Source of the DNA: Myxocyprinus asiaticus
Taxonomy: Eukaryota > Chordata > Actinopteri > Cypriniformes > Catostomidae
Assembly (NCBI RefSeq): GCF_019703515.2
Contig: NC_059347.1
Coordinates: 25,443,001-25,507,000, forward strand
Direction: 5' to 3'
DNA: 64,000 nt
Shown here: positions 47,489 to 60,126 of the stretch, one piece after another
Position numbering within the stretch: position 1 is the stretch's first letter
Layout: each line of letters begins with the position of its first letter
Position numbers and translations under genes: made by a program
Notes under the pieces: generated by a model
Told to the model about the DNA's origin: nothing
What the model saw: the letters and a program-made list of their open reading frames with translations, nothing else
Databases searched by the model: none

Positions 47489-47871
47489 GTAACAGTCAGT
47501 ATCTGGTGTGGCCACCAGCTGCATTAAGTACTGCAGTGCATCTCCTCCTCATGGACTGCATCAGATTTGCCAGTTCTTGCTGTGAGATGTTTCCCCACTC
47601 TTCCACCAAGGCACTTGCAAGTTCCCGGACATTTCTGGGGGGAATGGCCCTAGCCCTCACCCTCCGATCCAACAGGTCCCAGACGTGCTCAATGGGATTG
47701 AGATCCGGGCTCTTCGCTGGCCATGGCAGAACACTGACATTCCTGTCTTGCAGGAAATCCTGCACAGAATGAGCAGTATGGCTGGTGGCATTGTCATGCT
47801 GGAGGGTCATGTCAGGATGAGCCTGCAGGAAGGGTACCACATGAGGGAGGAGGATGTCTTCCCTGTAATGC

Positions 47872-48614
47872 TTTACTGGTTGTTTAGATCAGTGTTACTA
47901 TCAGAAATAATTAATAATTATTTCTGTAGTTATTAATCAATATTTAAATTAATTAATTGGATCTAACTCATTAAAACCTCATATGGGACTCCAGTAAATG
48001 TAGTGTGCTACGTTTAGGAGCAAGTTTGGTTATTAGCAATAATTAATAATTATCAAAGATAATTATTAATTATTAAAATCAATAGAACATTGATGAGAAT
48101 CAATGTTAGCTTTTTTTTAATCCTTTAAAATCAACACTTATCAATTGTTAACATCGATGAAACATTAAAATTAACACTAGCTTATCGATCATTCAAATTC
48201 AATCAAAGATAATTATCAATTATCAAAAATCAATAGAATATTAATAAGGATTAACATTGACGGGGCACCACCCTGGAATCAGGGACTAATAACCAAATAT
48301 TAAAACAGTCTCAATATTAGATTGTTTTCTTAGGAAAATCGACATCTGAAGAATATCGATTTGCGGGGAAAAAAAACAATGAATGAAGGTTTGAATCCGA
48401 GCACTGTCATCCCGTCAGCATGACACAGGCGTATGAAAAACAAACCAAAACACTTCTCTTTGTATATCAATTAATAATTAATACAATGCAGTCAATAAAC
48501 TTCCGACTTACAACTACAAACTAAACAGTGATATGATTAGATATGGAAATAAAAAGAATCCTATAACACATAAGGTGTGTGTGTATCAGTGTGTGTGTGT
48601 GTGTCAGTGTGGTT

Positions 48615-48655
<41 letters not shown>

Positions 48656-49672
48656 TAACTGACAGCCCTGATTTCGATAGCTGAATATAAAGCAGCCGTG
48701 TTCATCACTCAGAGACGCGGTTTTACGAGCGGGGCTCGTAAAAGTCCTGTGTTATTTGACTCTAATGGATGAACTCAGTTGCTGTCTCACCCGCGATGGC
48801 GAAAATGCACAACAATCCAATTTGGTTGGACCACAATACAGCAAAACAAATTCATGATAATTAATACCCTGAGTATTAATAATTAGCGGACATGGCGGTC
48901 CGTAAACTGTACAAGCAAAAACCTTGAAACACAAGAATAACACGCTATAATATTCTATCTCTGCCCAGACGTAACCTCTTACTTGAATCGCATGAGGACA
49001 CAGGTAGAATGTGTTTTCCTCCGTCCTTTAACTTTGACCCGGTTCCTTGAGGCTCGGGTGAGGACGGGGGGCCGTTTCCTCGCGCTGTCGGCGGGCGGTA
49101 CGGCTGTTGATTCTCGGCAGGCTGGCGGAGAACTCAGAAATGTCGACTTGATTGAAGATGGAAGAGAAATCTTTAATCTCTTCACTTCTGTAGGCCAACG
49201 GATGAAGATGCGAATTGCTCAGCGGTCTCCTTCGGATCTGTTAGAGTGTTCGGTTTAACACAGAGTAATCTCAACTAGTCCAGCGAGATGGAGATTGTAT
49301 GGCCACAGTTTCAAGTCGGACATTACTTCCTTAAGCCACGAGGTTGCACCGGAGAGCAGCAAAAAGCTACGTCCATATTCGGTGAACTAAGTCGCTGGAA
49401 GCCACTCTGGAAGCATTTCAGAATTATTTGAAGTCCTGATGATGTCATGTTTGAGGGACGTTCTGTTGTGTGCCGAATCCAATAGGAGTTGAGCGCTCGA
49501 TCCTTTAGTGAGCAAGGCTTCATGGATTTGTAGTCTGTTTTGGACTCCCTTTGTTGATTTTGCTGCAATTTTTATCAGTAAAATTTACGACTTAGAAGGA
49601 GGGGGCTTGAGGAATGTTTTTATGACTGTTAGGCCTGCCTTTGTCTTCTATCTGAATACATGAGGCCCAACA
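47872..49672 (+). mobile_element. 2.1-kb LTR-like element, copy 2 (1.8 kb)
   Basis: Starts TTTACTGGTTGTTTAGATC and ends GAGGCCCAACA, like 2378-4452. ATGC at 47868-47871 and 49673-49676 flanks it; removing it rejoins the transposase gene. Relative to copy 1 it lacks about 8 bases at the left end and ~300 bp in the middle (the CA-rich and TATA region). Confidence 0.75.
48619..48650. repeat. (GA)n microsatellite
   Basis: About sixteen GA units in LTR-like copy 2. Confidence 0.93.
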
Positions 49673-50600
49673 ATGCACAGCATTAAGATTGCCTGCAATA
49701 ATAACAAGCTCAGTCCGATGATGCTGTGACACACCGCCCCAGACCATGATGGCCCCTCCACCTCCAAATCAATCCCGCTCCAGAGTACAGGCCTCGGTGT
49801 AACGCTCATTCCTTCGACGATAAACGCGAGTCCGACCATCACCCCTGGTGAGACAAAACTGCAACTCGTCCGTGAAAAGCACTTTTTGCCATTCCTGTCT
49901 GGTCCAGCGAAGGTGGGTTTGTGCCCATAGGCGACGTTGTTGCCGATGATGTCTGGTAAGGACCTGCCTTACAACAGGCCTACAAGCCCTCAGTCCAGCC
50001 TCTCTCAGCCTATTGCGGACAGTCTGAGCACTGCTGGAGGGATTGTGCATTCCTGGTGTAACTCGAGCAGTTGTTGTTGCCATCCTGTACCTGTCCAACA
50101 GGTGTGATATTCGGATGTACCGATCCTGTGCAGGTGTTGTTACACGTGGTCTGCCACTGCGAGGATGATCAGCTGTCCTTCCTGTCTCCCTGTAGTGCTG
50201 TCTTAGGCGTCTCACAGTACAGACATTGCAATTTATTGCCCTGGCCACATCTGCAGTCCTCATGCCTCCATGCAGCATGTCTAAGGCACGTTCACGCAGT
50301 TGAGCAGGGACCCTGGGCATCTTTCTTTTGGTTTTTATCAGAGTCAGAAGAAAGGTCTCTTTAGTGTCCTAAGTTTTTATAACTGTGACCTTAATTGCCT
50401 ACCATCTATAAGCTGTTAGTGTCTTAATGACCATTCCACAGGTGCATGTTTATTAATTGTTTATGGTTCATTGAAGAATCATGGAAAACATTGTTTAAAC
50501 CCTTTACAATAAAGATCTGTTAAGTTATTTGGATTTTTACTAAATTATCTTTAAATTACAGTGTCCTGAAATAGGGACGTCTCTTTTTTTGCTGAGTTTA

Positions 50601-52118
50601 GTATATACGCTTCCATTTTTATAATACAAAGAAATTTTTGTTCTTGAAAGAAATTGATACTTCCTTTCATCAAGGATGCATTAAATTGATCAAAAATACT
50701 GCCAAAATCATTAATTGCAAACTATTATTATGGTTTGAAATAATTGTTATAAGCAGAATTTATTCCATTTTTTCTTTACCCATGTTGGCAAACATATACT
50801 GTGTCACCTATTCCTTACAAAAGCATTCTAAAGTGCTAATTTGGTACTCAAAAACATTTTCTTGTTATTAGAACAATTGAAAATGGTTGGGCTACCATGC
50901 AGAAATCACAATACAGTTGTTGATTTCTCCCCATTAGCTGAGGTATTGAGTTCTTACAAGTTGCTTTACACTTGCAAGTCATGTTTTGGTTTTGAAAATA
51001 GGCAATAAGAAACTCATTTCTCCTGAAATTCTATTTTCTCTTAAAGTCTATTGTTTTAGAGATGAAGGCTATTCCACGAATTACTGTTTTGAAAAAAAAA
51101 ATTAAATAAAAGAACCTCTAACCAGGATAGAGAGGGAAGTGGACGGCCCAGATGCACAACAAAAATACAAGTAAATCACAGTCTCTAGTTTGAGAAACAG
51201 ACTCCTCACAGGTCCTAAAATTAGCAGATTTTAAATATCAAAGACTTGCAATGCTGCAAGAGGATTCTTGGACAAACAAAACATTTTAAGAATATAACAT
51301 TATTTAAATAGAAATAGCCATTTGTAACATTCTCAATGTCTCTAAATCATCTCTAAACTACATAATGTTCATTGTGACTGAAACACAATCCTATTTCAGG
51401 TTTGTTTCTCATTCACGTATGTCCAAATATTTTGGTTAAGTTAACATACTGCACAAAACTAATATAATGCAATATCATAGAGGAGGACATTTTTCCTCTA
51501 TGATATTGCAGCAATTATCCAGATATGGAATGAGACTATTAAGCAAACTGCTATCAACTCCTACATGCCAACTGAATAAAATAAGCAAAAATAAACATTT
51601 CACACAGTGTTTAGTGAGAGATATGATTGGTTCAAACACTAAAAGTGGTTGTTCTGTATATGTATTATTGTATTTCAGTTGTAATAATAAAGTCTTAATT
51701 AACATTATGGTTATTTAACACATTGAGATATTATTATTAAGTAAACTGTAGCATTTGGTTACATTATGTTTTGTGATTTCTCATACATTCTTTATATAAC
51801 ATCCATCCCTTGCGCACTTTTGGCCTCTAGCAGGTGAGGCTTTTCAGACAGATAAACAGCAGCACAGGGCAGGGAAGTACAGTACAGCACCATGAGCAAG
51901 ACTGTTACCCGCTAGAAGTTTATTCTGAACAAGAGGGGCGAACGGTTACGGAATATAACGTGGGAGTACAATACCGAACTGATGCAGATTGATAGAAAGG
52001 GTGAGCCCATCTTTGCGCGTGATGGTGCGAGGAACCTGATGGCGGGGGGAAAAAATAATGTTCAGTGAAAAGTCAAAAGAAGATTGCAATGTATCTAATT
52101 GTAACTATATCAGCTATT
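50601..52118 (-). repeat. 1.7-kb inverted repeat, arm B, first part
   Basis: Reverse-complement match to arm A from its right end to about 45185. Ends at the target duplication of the L1. Confidence 0.85.
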
Positions 52119-52376
52119 TTTTTTTCTTTTTTTTTTAGCTTTGTAGATACTGTTTTTTTTTTTTTTGTGATTAACATTTTTGTTGATATTTCAAAACAAA
52201 GAAAAACAAAACATATATACAATGACTCAACATTAACTCCCACTACTTCCCCTCCCCAATCAAGAACCCCACCCGACCCCAAACGAACATCCCAGTGGCC
52301 TTACATAAGTACACACATATACAGAGAATAAAATAATAAAAAATAAATAAATAAATAAATATATAATAATAATAAT

Positions 52377-52378
<2 letters not shown>

Positions 52379-52475
<97 letters not shown>

Positions 52476-52500
52476 TATATATACACACATACACACGTAC
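52379..52500. repeat. compound (TA)n(CA)n microsatellite
   Basis: TA run 52379-52437 followed by CA/TACA repeats. Confidence 0.95.
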
Positions 52501-52635
52501 ATACATATACACATATAATAAACATACAACTCTAAACTATACCTCTCTCTCCACAGACCCACTCCAAGAGCCCCCAAAAAACATCAAATATCTACCCCAT
52601 TTCCCAATAAAAGAATCATATATCCCCAGCCTTCT

Positions 52636-55600
52636 TCACGTTACCTCTTCGAAGGCTGCCACCCTTCCCATCTCCTCGCACCACTCCCGAATTGAGGGTG
52701 CTCCCACTGACTTCCAACCCCTTAAAACAATCTGCCTGCCTATCATCGCACTGGTGAGGACCCAATTGTTTATGTATTTGTCACCTACGTTGATGACCGC
52801 CCCATCACCCAAAACACAGAGTCTAGGGCAAAACAAAATCCGAATGCCCAACACGTCACACACAACACTCTGTACCTTCAACCAAAATTCCTGAATCTCA
52901 GCGCACCACCAAAAAATATGGGCCATGTCTCCATCCTCTGATTGGCATCGCCAGCAGGTGGGTGTGTCTTTAAGACCAAGCCTATACAATTTAGAGGAGG
53001 TCCAATAGAACCGATGTAAAATCTTAAATTGTATAAGGCGCACCCTTGCATCTCTCGATGCAGTTTTTATGTTTTTTTAAATCCTAGCCCATTCTCCCTC
53101 CTCCAATTCCAGGTTTAAATCTTTCTCCCATTATCTCTTGAGAGTGGTTGAGACTCCATCCCCCAGACCCTGAATTAATAAGGAGTAATACACTGATGCC
53201 TCATGGCCCTTTCCAAAAGCAGAAATCACCTCTGCTAGAGTATCTGCTGCTTTAGGTGGGTGTATGCTATTCCCAAAAATAGTACAGAGCAAATGGCGTA
53301 ACTGAAGATACCTAAAAAACTGAGATCTGGGGATCCCAAAATATTGAACCAAATTTTCAAAGGATCTCATCACACCACTCTCATAAAGATCACAGAGTGA
53401 ATTAACCCCCCTCGCAATCCACTCTGACCAACAAAAAGGGGACTTATTAATGCATAGTTTGGGGTTTAGCCATAGGCTCGAGGCAACATTTAGATAAATA
53501 TCTGAATTAAACACTCTGGACACTTTTGTCCATACTGAGTGCAAATGTGAAATAACAGGGTGTGATTTAACTTCTCTATTTAGTTTGATGGAAAGGCTTT
53601 GCAATAGCAAAATAGGGGCAAGAAGTTATTGTTCAATGCAGAACCAGGGAGGGGCTCTTTCAGGTGGAAGCGACCAATGAGCCAAATGTCTGAGACCGAA
53701 TGCATAATAATAAAAGAAAATCTTGGGTAGGCCTAGCCCACCTTTGTCAATCGGCCTATGTAACTTATTGAAATGTAGTCTGGGGCGCTTACCACTCCAA
53801 ATGAAAGACTTCGCCATGCTCTCAAATTGCTTGAAATAAGAGAGGGGGACATCTACCCCCCTGAGAGACTGTAGTAAGTAGTTAAATTTTGGAATACAGT
53901 ACATTTTAATAACATTAACCTTCCCAATCATCGATAAATGTAAAGAAGCCCACCTGTCTACATCGCTCGAAAACCTTTTTATTAAAGGGTCAAAATGAAC
54001 TCTGACTAAATCAGACAAATTTGTTGGGAATAATATGCCCAAATACTTAATGCCCTGTTTGGGCCACTGGAAGGCACCTGGCTGGAAGGCCGTTACTGGA
54101 CAGTACGCTGTCAAAGCCAAAGCTTCGTATTTAGACCAGTTGACTTTGTTTCCTGAGAATTTAGAAAAGGAATGAATAATTCTGTGGAGGCAAGGCATAG
54201 ATTTAGTAGGGTCAAAGACGAATAATAAAATATCATCTGCATAAAGCAGAAGCTTATGTGCCACGCTTCCCACCATCACCCCTGGAAAATCATCCTCCTT
54301 TCTTATTGTGGCTGCTAATAGTTTCAGGGCAAGACAGAACAATAAAGGGGAAAGAGGGCAACCCTGACAGGTGCCCCTATCCAGAGTAAAATAATCAGAA
54401 ATTAATCCATTTGTTTGTACCGCTGCTACAGGTTGTCTATAAAGTAACTTGATCCAACCAATAAACGTATTCCCGAACCCATACATTTCCAAAATCTTAA
54501 AAAGATAATCCCATTCTACCATATCAAAGTTCTTTTCGGCATCAAGTGAGATGGCAGCGACCGGAGTCTGATCATTTGCCACTGACCACATGATATTGAT
54601 GAAATGCCTAATATTATCAGAAGAGCTATGACCCCGAATAAACCCCACCTGATCTATATGTATAAGAGCTGTCATAACTTTACTTAATCGGTTAGGCAAA
54701 ATTTTAGCCAAAATTTTTACAGCTAGCTGGATCAGGGAAATTGGATGGTAACTTCTACACTCATTTGGATCTTTGTCTTTTTTAAGAATCAGACTGATCC
54801 GGGCTTGTGTCATGGTTGGCGGAAGCTTCCCATTCTTTAATGATTCAGAATAGACTTCTAACAAAAGTGGAGCCAGTTCTGTAGCATAAGTTCTAAAAAA
54901 TTCAGCGGCAAAACCATCTAGCCCCGGAGCCTTGCCTGTACGTAAGGACTTAATTACCTTGTCAAGTTCCTCCAGGGTTATCTCAGAATCAAGAGTGTTT
55001 TTATGCTCAGTCGTCAGTTTAGGGAGTTCTAATGGTTCCACAAAGTTTCTAATATCTTCATCAGTAGACGAAGACATGGAACTATAGAGATCAAGATAGA
55101 ATTCTTTAAAGGCATTATTAATATCAATGGCTGAGGTAAAAATTTCACCACCAGCAGATTTCACTGAGGGAATGGTAGAAAAAGACTCTCTCTGCTTTAT
55201 ATATCTAGCCAAATGCTTCCCTGCTTTGTCCCCTGACTCAAAGTATGACTGTCTTGCCCTGAACAAACAAAACTCCACTTTCCGCGACAAAATAGTGTTA
55301 TATCTGTATTTCAATCGGGTCAATTCTCTGAGACCATCAGACGACATTCGGCGCTTCAGCTCTGCCTCGGCACTTTTAATATTTCCTTCCAACTCCACGA
55401 GTTCTCGTGCTTTGTATTTTTTGGTGAATGAGGCATACTGTATGATCCTACCCCTAAGAACAGCCTTAAGTGCCTCCCAAGCCATGCCCACAGAAGATAC
55501 TGAGGACCAGTTGGTCTCCATATAGCCACTGATTTCAGTCTTTAACATTTATTGGAAATCAGGATTTTGCAAAAGGTATACATTAAAGCGGCAACTATAT

Positions 55601-56357
55601 GATTTCTTTTTCTCTGTATGTGGCAACATCTCTAAGTTCACCAGGGCGTGATTTGAGACTAAGATGTTTCCAACTGAGCAATCCACAACAGATGAAATGA
55701 GGGACTTAGATATAAAAAAATAAAAAATAAATCTATTCTAGGGTAAATCTCATGAACTGATGAACAAAATGTATAATCCCTACCAGATGGGTTCAAAAGT
55801 CGCCAGATATCTGCAAGACCAAGATTTCTGCACATCCTGTGAAGTGTCAGTGTTGCTCTAGGGGGCTTGTACACTTTTGCTTCACTATGATCAAGGACTG
55901 AGTCCATCAAAAGATTAAAGTCTCTTCCCAATATTATGTCACGAGGGGTGCCTGCAGCTTGCAACATCCCATCAAGATCTTTAAAAAAGCCCTGATCATC
56001 AGCGTTAGGTGCGTAAATATTAGCCAAAATCAACCTTTGCCCCTGAATTTCTCATAAAACAACGACTCTTCCTAATTTATCTTTAATATGTTTGAGACAT
56101 TTGAATTGTAGATGCTTATTTATCATTGTAATGACTCCCCTGCTCTTACTTGAACCAGCACTAAAGAAAACATGTCCACCCCATATCTTACCAAATTTTT
56201 CAGCTTCCTGCGGGGAAAGATGTGTTTCTTGAAGAAACACAATATCATATTTCTTACATTTAAGAAAATAAATAACCTACCTTCTTTTTATAGGGTGCCC
56301 CAACCCATTCACATTCCATGTGGAGAGAGACAACTTATTCATATTAACATTTGACAT
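52636..56357 (-). pseudogene. L1 ORF2 (endonuclease-reverse transcriptase), broken
   Basis: ATG at 56357 opens MSNVNMNKLSLSTWNVNGLG, an L1 endonuclease start. FLQETHLSPQEAEKF holds the catalytic Glu (56240-56190), and IILGRDFNLL (near 55930) is the GDFN box with a Gly-Arg change. Stops lie near 56050 and 55720. The 640-codon open piece 55548-53626 contains TGKAPGLDGFAAEFF, RISLILKKDKDPNECRSYHPISL (Arg-Pro usual, here His), VAAISLDAEKNFDMVEW, GTCQGCPLSPLLFCLAL and LLLYADDILLFVF (catalytic Asp pair, near 54240). The C-terminal part has frameshifts; its cysteine motif CWRCQSEDGDMAHIFWWC lies near 52930. Confidence 0.92.
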
Positions 56358-56659
56358 ATTGATATAATAAAATAAAAAAAATTGTGTCAAAAACATGATT
56401 ACACAGACCACATTCCCCATTAATGCAACAATCAAACACCAAACTTCCCCCCGAACAAAACAAACAGAAAAAGAAATATGTGCGCATTAACACCGCGCAC
56501 GACAACGCCAACTGGCGTCAATCCCTCAAAACTCAAAGAGTCCATGTACGCCTACGAGAACCCCCGCGACAACTTTGCCATCGGATTATTCAAGTCTGGT
56601 GTTTCTGCACAAATTTTGTGAGGCAAAAATACATAACGGAAAATACTTTGTAAAACAGA

Positions 56660-57350
56660 CCCCAGCCAACAGGCAGAATAACAGAAAAAACATGTAGATT
56701 CATTCACAGAACTGTCTCGAAGGTATGTTCCTCCACAAAATAAACTCCAGCTGATATAAAGCCGTTCAGTTTCCTCGGACAGACAAACAATTGTTCAGTG
56801 AGCCGGCGGTTATGAGTGCAGCAGATGAGGTAATCATTCTAATGTCCCTTAAAAATATTCCACAAAAACAAACTCCAGCCAACAGGAGGCATAAGTACAA
56901 AGAATGAACAGATTTATCCACAACTGTCCTGAAGTAGTGAAATTCCACAAAACAAGCTCCAGTTGCTAGGCGGAGCCAGCACGAAAAACAAAACCGGCAT
57001 CCCGTTTCCTCGGATGATCAAGAGCCAAACTAACTTGGAGGCAGCGAAAAAAAATAAATTTATAAAATAAAAAAAACACCATAACTTACTCAGCCCATCA
57101 ACTTTATAAAAGACAACCTTTATGTGAGCATTTAGATATTTTGCGGTCATCCATAGTGTCCATTCTCGATCTGGCCAGGAACTTCAGTGTAAAAAAAATC
57201 TTCCCTCAATGCATAAGTTTCTTGGAGTCATGCCACAAATCAAACTCCAGCCGCTAGGCTGAGCCAACGCAAAAAGAAACAAAAAATGGCACCCAGCTTC
57301 CTCAGATAATAGAGTCCCTGAACCGCGAGTCAGTCCACTAATATAAGAAA
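56660..57350 (-). repeat. repeated motifs in the L1 5' region
   Basis: 'ccacaaaaNaaactccagc' recurs near 56731, 56860, 56943 and 57232, with following 'gctaggcggagcc' and 'gtttcctcggatgatcaagagcc'-like segments at 56960-57020 and 57255-57310. Looks like degenerate promoter monomers of the LINE. No ORF. Confidence 0.55.
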
Positions 57351-57537
57351 TATATCAGCTATTATTAATAAAATTGGGGAACACGTTGTGTGGGCATTTT
57401 TTTGCCTCCATATTTTGAATTGAAGGGGTATTTTTGTTAATTACTGTGGCATTTTGCAACGAATCCCCGTTAATTTCCAACACTATTGGCATTGTATCTT
57501 TCAAAGATATTTAAAAGTTTGTTTTAGACATATAGTA
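57351..57537 (-). repeat. 1.7-kb inverted repeat, arm B, second part
   Basis: Reverse complement of about 44998-45180 in arm A, including 'tttgaaagatacaatgcc' and 'gttttagacatatagta'. Confidence 0.85.
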
Positions 57538-57544
57538 CACTCTA

Positions 57545-58060
57545 AGAAATAAATCCGTAAAATAACAGAAAAAGCACTGGCAGCTCATTACCTGGACTTT
57601 GTACCGTAATTAAAATACTGAAATTTTCTGTTAATTGACAGTGCCCACAAAAAAAAAAAAAAAAAAAAAGAAATTTTCTGTGTTTTAATGGAATATCTAC
57701 AATAAAAAAAACAGGACATTTTCTATTAATTAATGTTGTATCTACAGTAAAAAACAGGACAATTTATGTAATGGTATACCTACAGTATAAAAACTGAAAA
57801 TATTAAATAAATCCATAAAATAACAAAAAATATACTGGCATCTCATTACCCAGACTTTGTCCTGTAATTTAAAAAAAAAAGAAACATCTATTAATTTATG
57901 GTTTACCTACAGATAATAAAACTAAAACTGTCAATATTATACCAACAGCAATAAAAAAATTTACTTTTCTGTTAGTTAACTGTGTACCTATAGTGATAAC
58001 TCATTAAAAAAATTCAAACAAATCTTCTGGGATAAAAACTGATTTTTTATTAACTTATAG
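57545..58060 (+). repeat. 258-bp tandem duplication, diverged
   Basis: 'aaataaatccgtaaaataac...ctggcagctcattacc' near 57548 recurs near 57806 as 'aaataaatccataaaataac...ctggcatctcattacc'. An A-run is at 57649-57669. Non-coding. Confidence 0.8.
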
Positions 58061-58110
58061 ATCATAGGATATCCCTAAAGAAAAAAAAAACTACTTTAAA
58101 TTATTGTTTT

Positions 58111-58440
58111 TGCAATGTTGGTGACTAAGAGTGGAAGAGAGGAGACACAGGAGTAGAACCTTTCAATCACGATCGCTGAAGTGGAACCAACAATAAACCG
58201 TAACATCAAAACTTAACTCAACATAACACTTCACAACAAAACACTTCAAGGACTGACAAAGGAATGGGGCAAAACTAGAGGGTATTTATACACATAGAAC
58301 TAAATGAGGGAATGGAATACAGGTGAGGATGATGATGAGCAGGTGGGAATGATGAGGGCTGTGAATTCTGGGAAATGAAGTCCGTGGGAAAACTTCAAAA
58401 TAAGAGTCCTTGAAGAAAACAAGGGAGACAGACTGTGACA
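58111..58440 (-). mobile_element. solo LTR, 330 bp, GTTTT duplication
   Basis: On the minus strand it reads TGTCACAGTCTGTCTCCC to CATTGCA, with TGTATAAATACCC as promoter box (near 58290). Flanked by GTTTT at 58106-58110 and 58441-58445. Start sequence suggests Ty3/gypsy type. Confidence 0.9.
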
Positions 58441-58445
58441 GTTTT

Positions 58446-59479
58446 AGATGAGTGACTAGTTTGGATCAAAATGGCCCATTACAGAGTTTCACATAAGTGA
58501 AACACCCATAAACATTATTTTCAACATGAAACATCAGGACATCCTCAACAGTTGGGATACGAACATGTAAAACTGAAAACCAATTTCATGGGTCAAATGA
58601 AAATGCAACACAGTTCAGGAAAGTACACAATTATTGTACATTTTAGGCATAGAACTAAGACATAACAGAGCCTATAAAGGAGGGTTATGTTGAGTAAACC
58701 CTTGTAAGGTTAAACTGTTACACAAAAAGACAGAAAATAGCTGCGAGTCCCTTTAAAAAGGGATCCAAAGAGAACGGCAGCAGTTGTGTTGTTGTAGAAA
58801 GGTCAGGGTCCTGCTCATGGGCGTGTTATCTGCTCTAATATGTGTGTTCTTGAGTGTATGTTTGTCATATGAAAACAGAACACTGTCAATGCAGAATCCA
58901 CTCACTGAAACCAGAGGTTTCCCCTTGGATCACTATTGATCTAATTACTCCAAAAATGGCAAAGACGCTTGTCCATGGTTCGTAAATGATTTCCTTTTTT
59001 CATCCGATCACCAGTGCTGTAATTAAACACTACAGGACATCTCCCTACAGCAGTCATGTCATATTGGTTTGATCGTTGGGTCTCATGTTCCTTTATCCCA
59101 TGTGTGCTGGCCAGTGGCTCTCACCACTCCAGCAGCCCCTTACCCAACAGCTCCAAGCTTACATCCTCTCCAGAGCATTCCATTCCAGATGCTACTTCTA
59201 TGGCTGTAAAACAAAAACAAAATATTTCTATTAATACAAACTAACATTACACTTCCAACTGTGGTGATTTCTTGTGTGTGAGAGAGATTTGGAAAGACAG
59301 AGTGTGTAATGACCTTTACATTTTCCAAGGATTCTGAAAGTCACTCAGGTCTGATAGGAATTGAAGCAGTTTTGGTGGAATGCTGTACTGTTTTGTGCCC
59401 TTTTTTTCTGCTTTAGACCCACGTTCTGGATTTATACCCAACAGGCTCCTGTGGCAAACACAAAATAATTTATCATGTC
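58446..59479. other. no gene seen
   Basis: No family likeness; may contain the 3' untranslated part of the minus-strand locus that follows. Confidence 0.4.
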
Positions 59480-59701
59480 ACTTTGCATTGCAAAATGAAG
59501 TATACTTTAAAATGGACAAAGAACATTGTCAAAATATACCTCTGGAAAAACCCCAGAGTCAGGGATGCTCCCTTGGGGTACATGATGTTCAGCACATAAG
59601 AGCACAGAAGAGGCTGAACATATAGCTGACATCAACCAGAGGACAGCTGATGTTTTGGTTTATGGTGACTTCGTCCACTGATACTTTGTATCTTCCTTTA
59701 T
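59480..59701 (-). pseudogene. last exon of the SAM-like gene
   Basis: After acceptor catgttttgcag the frame continues the preceding exon (VE|DKGRYKVSVDEVTIN). A one-base shift near 59600 separates it from the family-typical tail SYVLNIMYPKGASLTL. Stops follow. The splice phase matches the exon at 59796-59841. Confidence 0.6.
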
Positions 59702-59795
59702 CTGCAAAACATGTCAACAATGACAGTATACCTTAATCAATGAAACAAATATGCAACAATTACCAATGTTTAAGAGTAGACATGCATATCCTTAC

Positions 59796-59841
59796 CCTCA
59801 ACTATGATACATGGGGTGCTTGGCAGCTCTGCTAAGGCATC
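59796..59841 (-). pseudogene. short exon of the SAM-like gene
   Basis: 46 bp between CTCTCACAG and GTAAGG, reading DALAELPSTPCIIVE in phase with the last exon. The CIIV phrase is usual at this place in the fish SAMD3-like repeat genes as I recall them. Confidence 0.65.
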
Positions 59842-60126
59842 CTGTGAGAGGTGAAGACAGAATGGGCAGAGGGTAAATAAATTCTTAATATAGGGATTGC
59901 TAGGTGCAGTGCATATAAGGATTCTACAAAGAAGACACTATATCCAACTGCATAGACCTATTTGTTGGGCTGAATCAGAACCTAATAAATTAGTGAAACT
60001 TTGTTTTGCTGTGAAATTTCCCTGTAATGCATAGGACACTTTATCGGCAATGGTAACATCAGTGCATTTCTACTTTTCCCACCTACTAAACCAAAACAAA
60101 TGAGGCCATTTATGCTGTGTGCTTAC

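Larger units (their letters stand above)
47500..50320 (-). pseudogene. Tc1-type transposase (DD34E), interrupted
   Basis: Begins MPRVPAQLRERALDML at 50320, with a helix-turn-helix half (ADVARAINCNVCTVRRLRQH) and a second one ending near 49950. KVLFTDELQFCL carries the first catalytic Asp near 49885. A TGA replaces Arg in the ...LERD|FGGGG segment at 49767-49769. After the LTR-like insert, TLQHDNATSHTA (second Asp, near 47790) and SPDLNPIEHVWD (near 47695, last Glu of the triad) follow and the protein ends GGHTRY at 47500. Confidence 0.92.
47489..50600 (-). mobile_element. Tc1-family element, second type, split by LTR-like copy 2
   Basis: The right end is the inverted-repeat style 'gggacgtctctttttttgctgagttta' (50575-50600). 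Transposase is on the minus strand in two blocks, 50320-49677 and 47867-47500, separated by the 1.8-kb LTR-like element. The left end stops near 47489 just past the stop codon, so the left inverted repeat is missing. Confidence 0.9.
52119..57350 (-). mobile_element. L1-clade LINE, 5.2 kb, 13-bp duplication
   Basis: Inserted into arm B. The target duplication TATATCAGCTATT occurs at 52106-52118 and 57351-57363. The 3' end is the T-rich run 52119-52136 (the A tail on the minus strand). ORF2 runs 56357 to ~52636. No ORF1 can be found in the ~1 kb upstream, which holds repeated motifs instead. The 3' untranslated part contains the TA/CA microsatellite. Confidence 0.93.

Noticed and set aside
47506..47936. 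Plus-strand ORFs in the second Tc1
   Set aside because: Opposite strand of the transposase with the DDE motifs.
52243..52577. Three Tyr/Ile/Cys/Val-rich ORFs
   Set aside because: Read through the TA/CA microsatellite in the L1 3' region.
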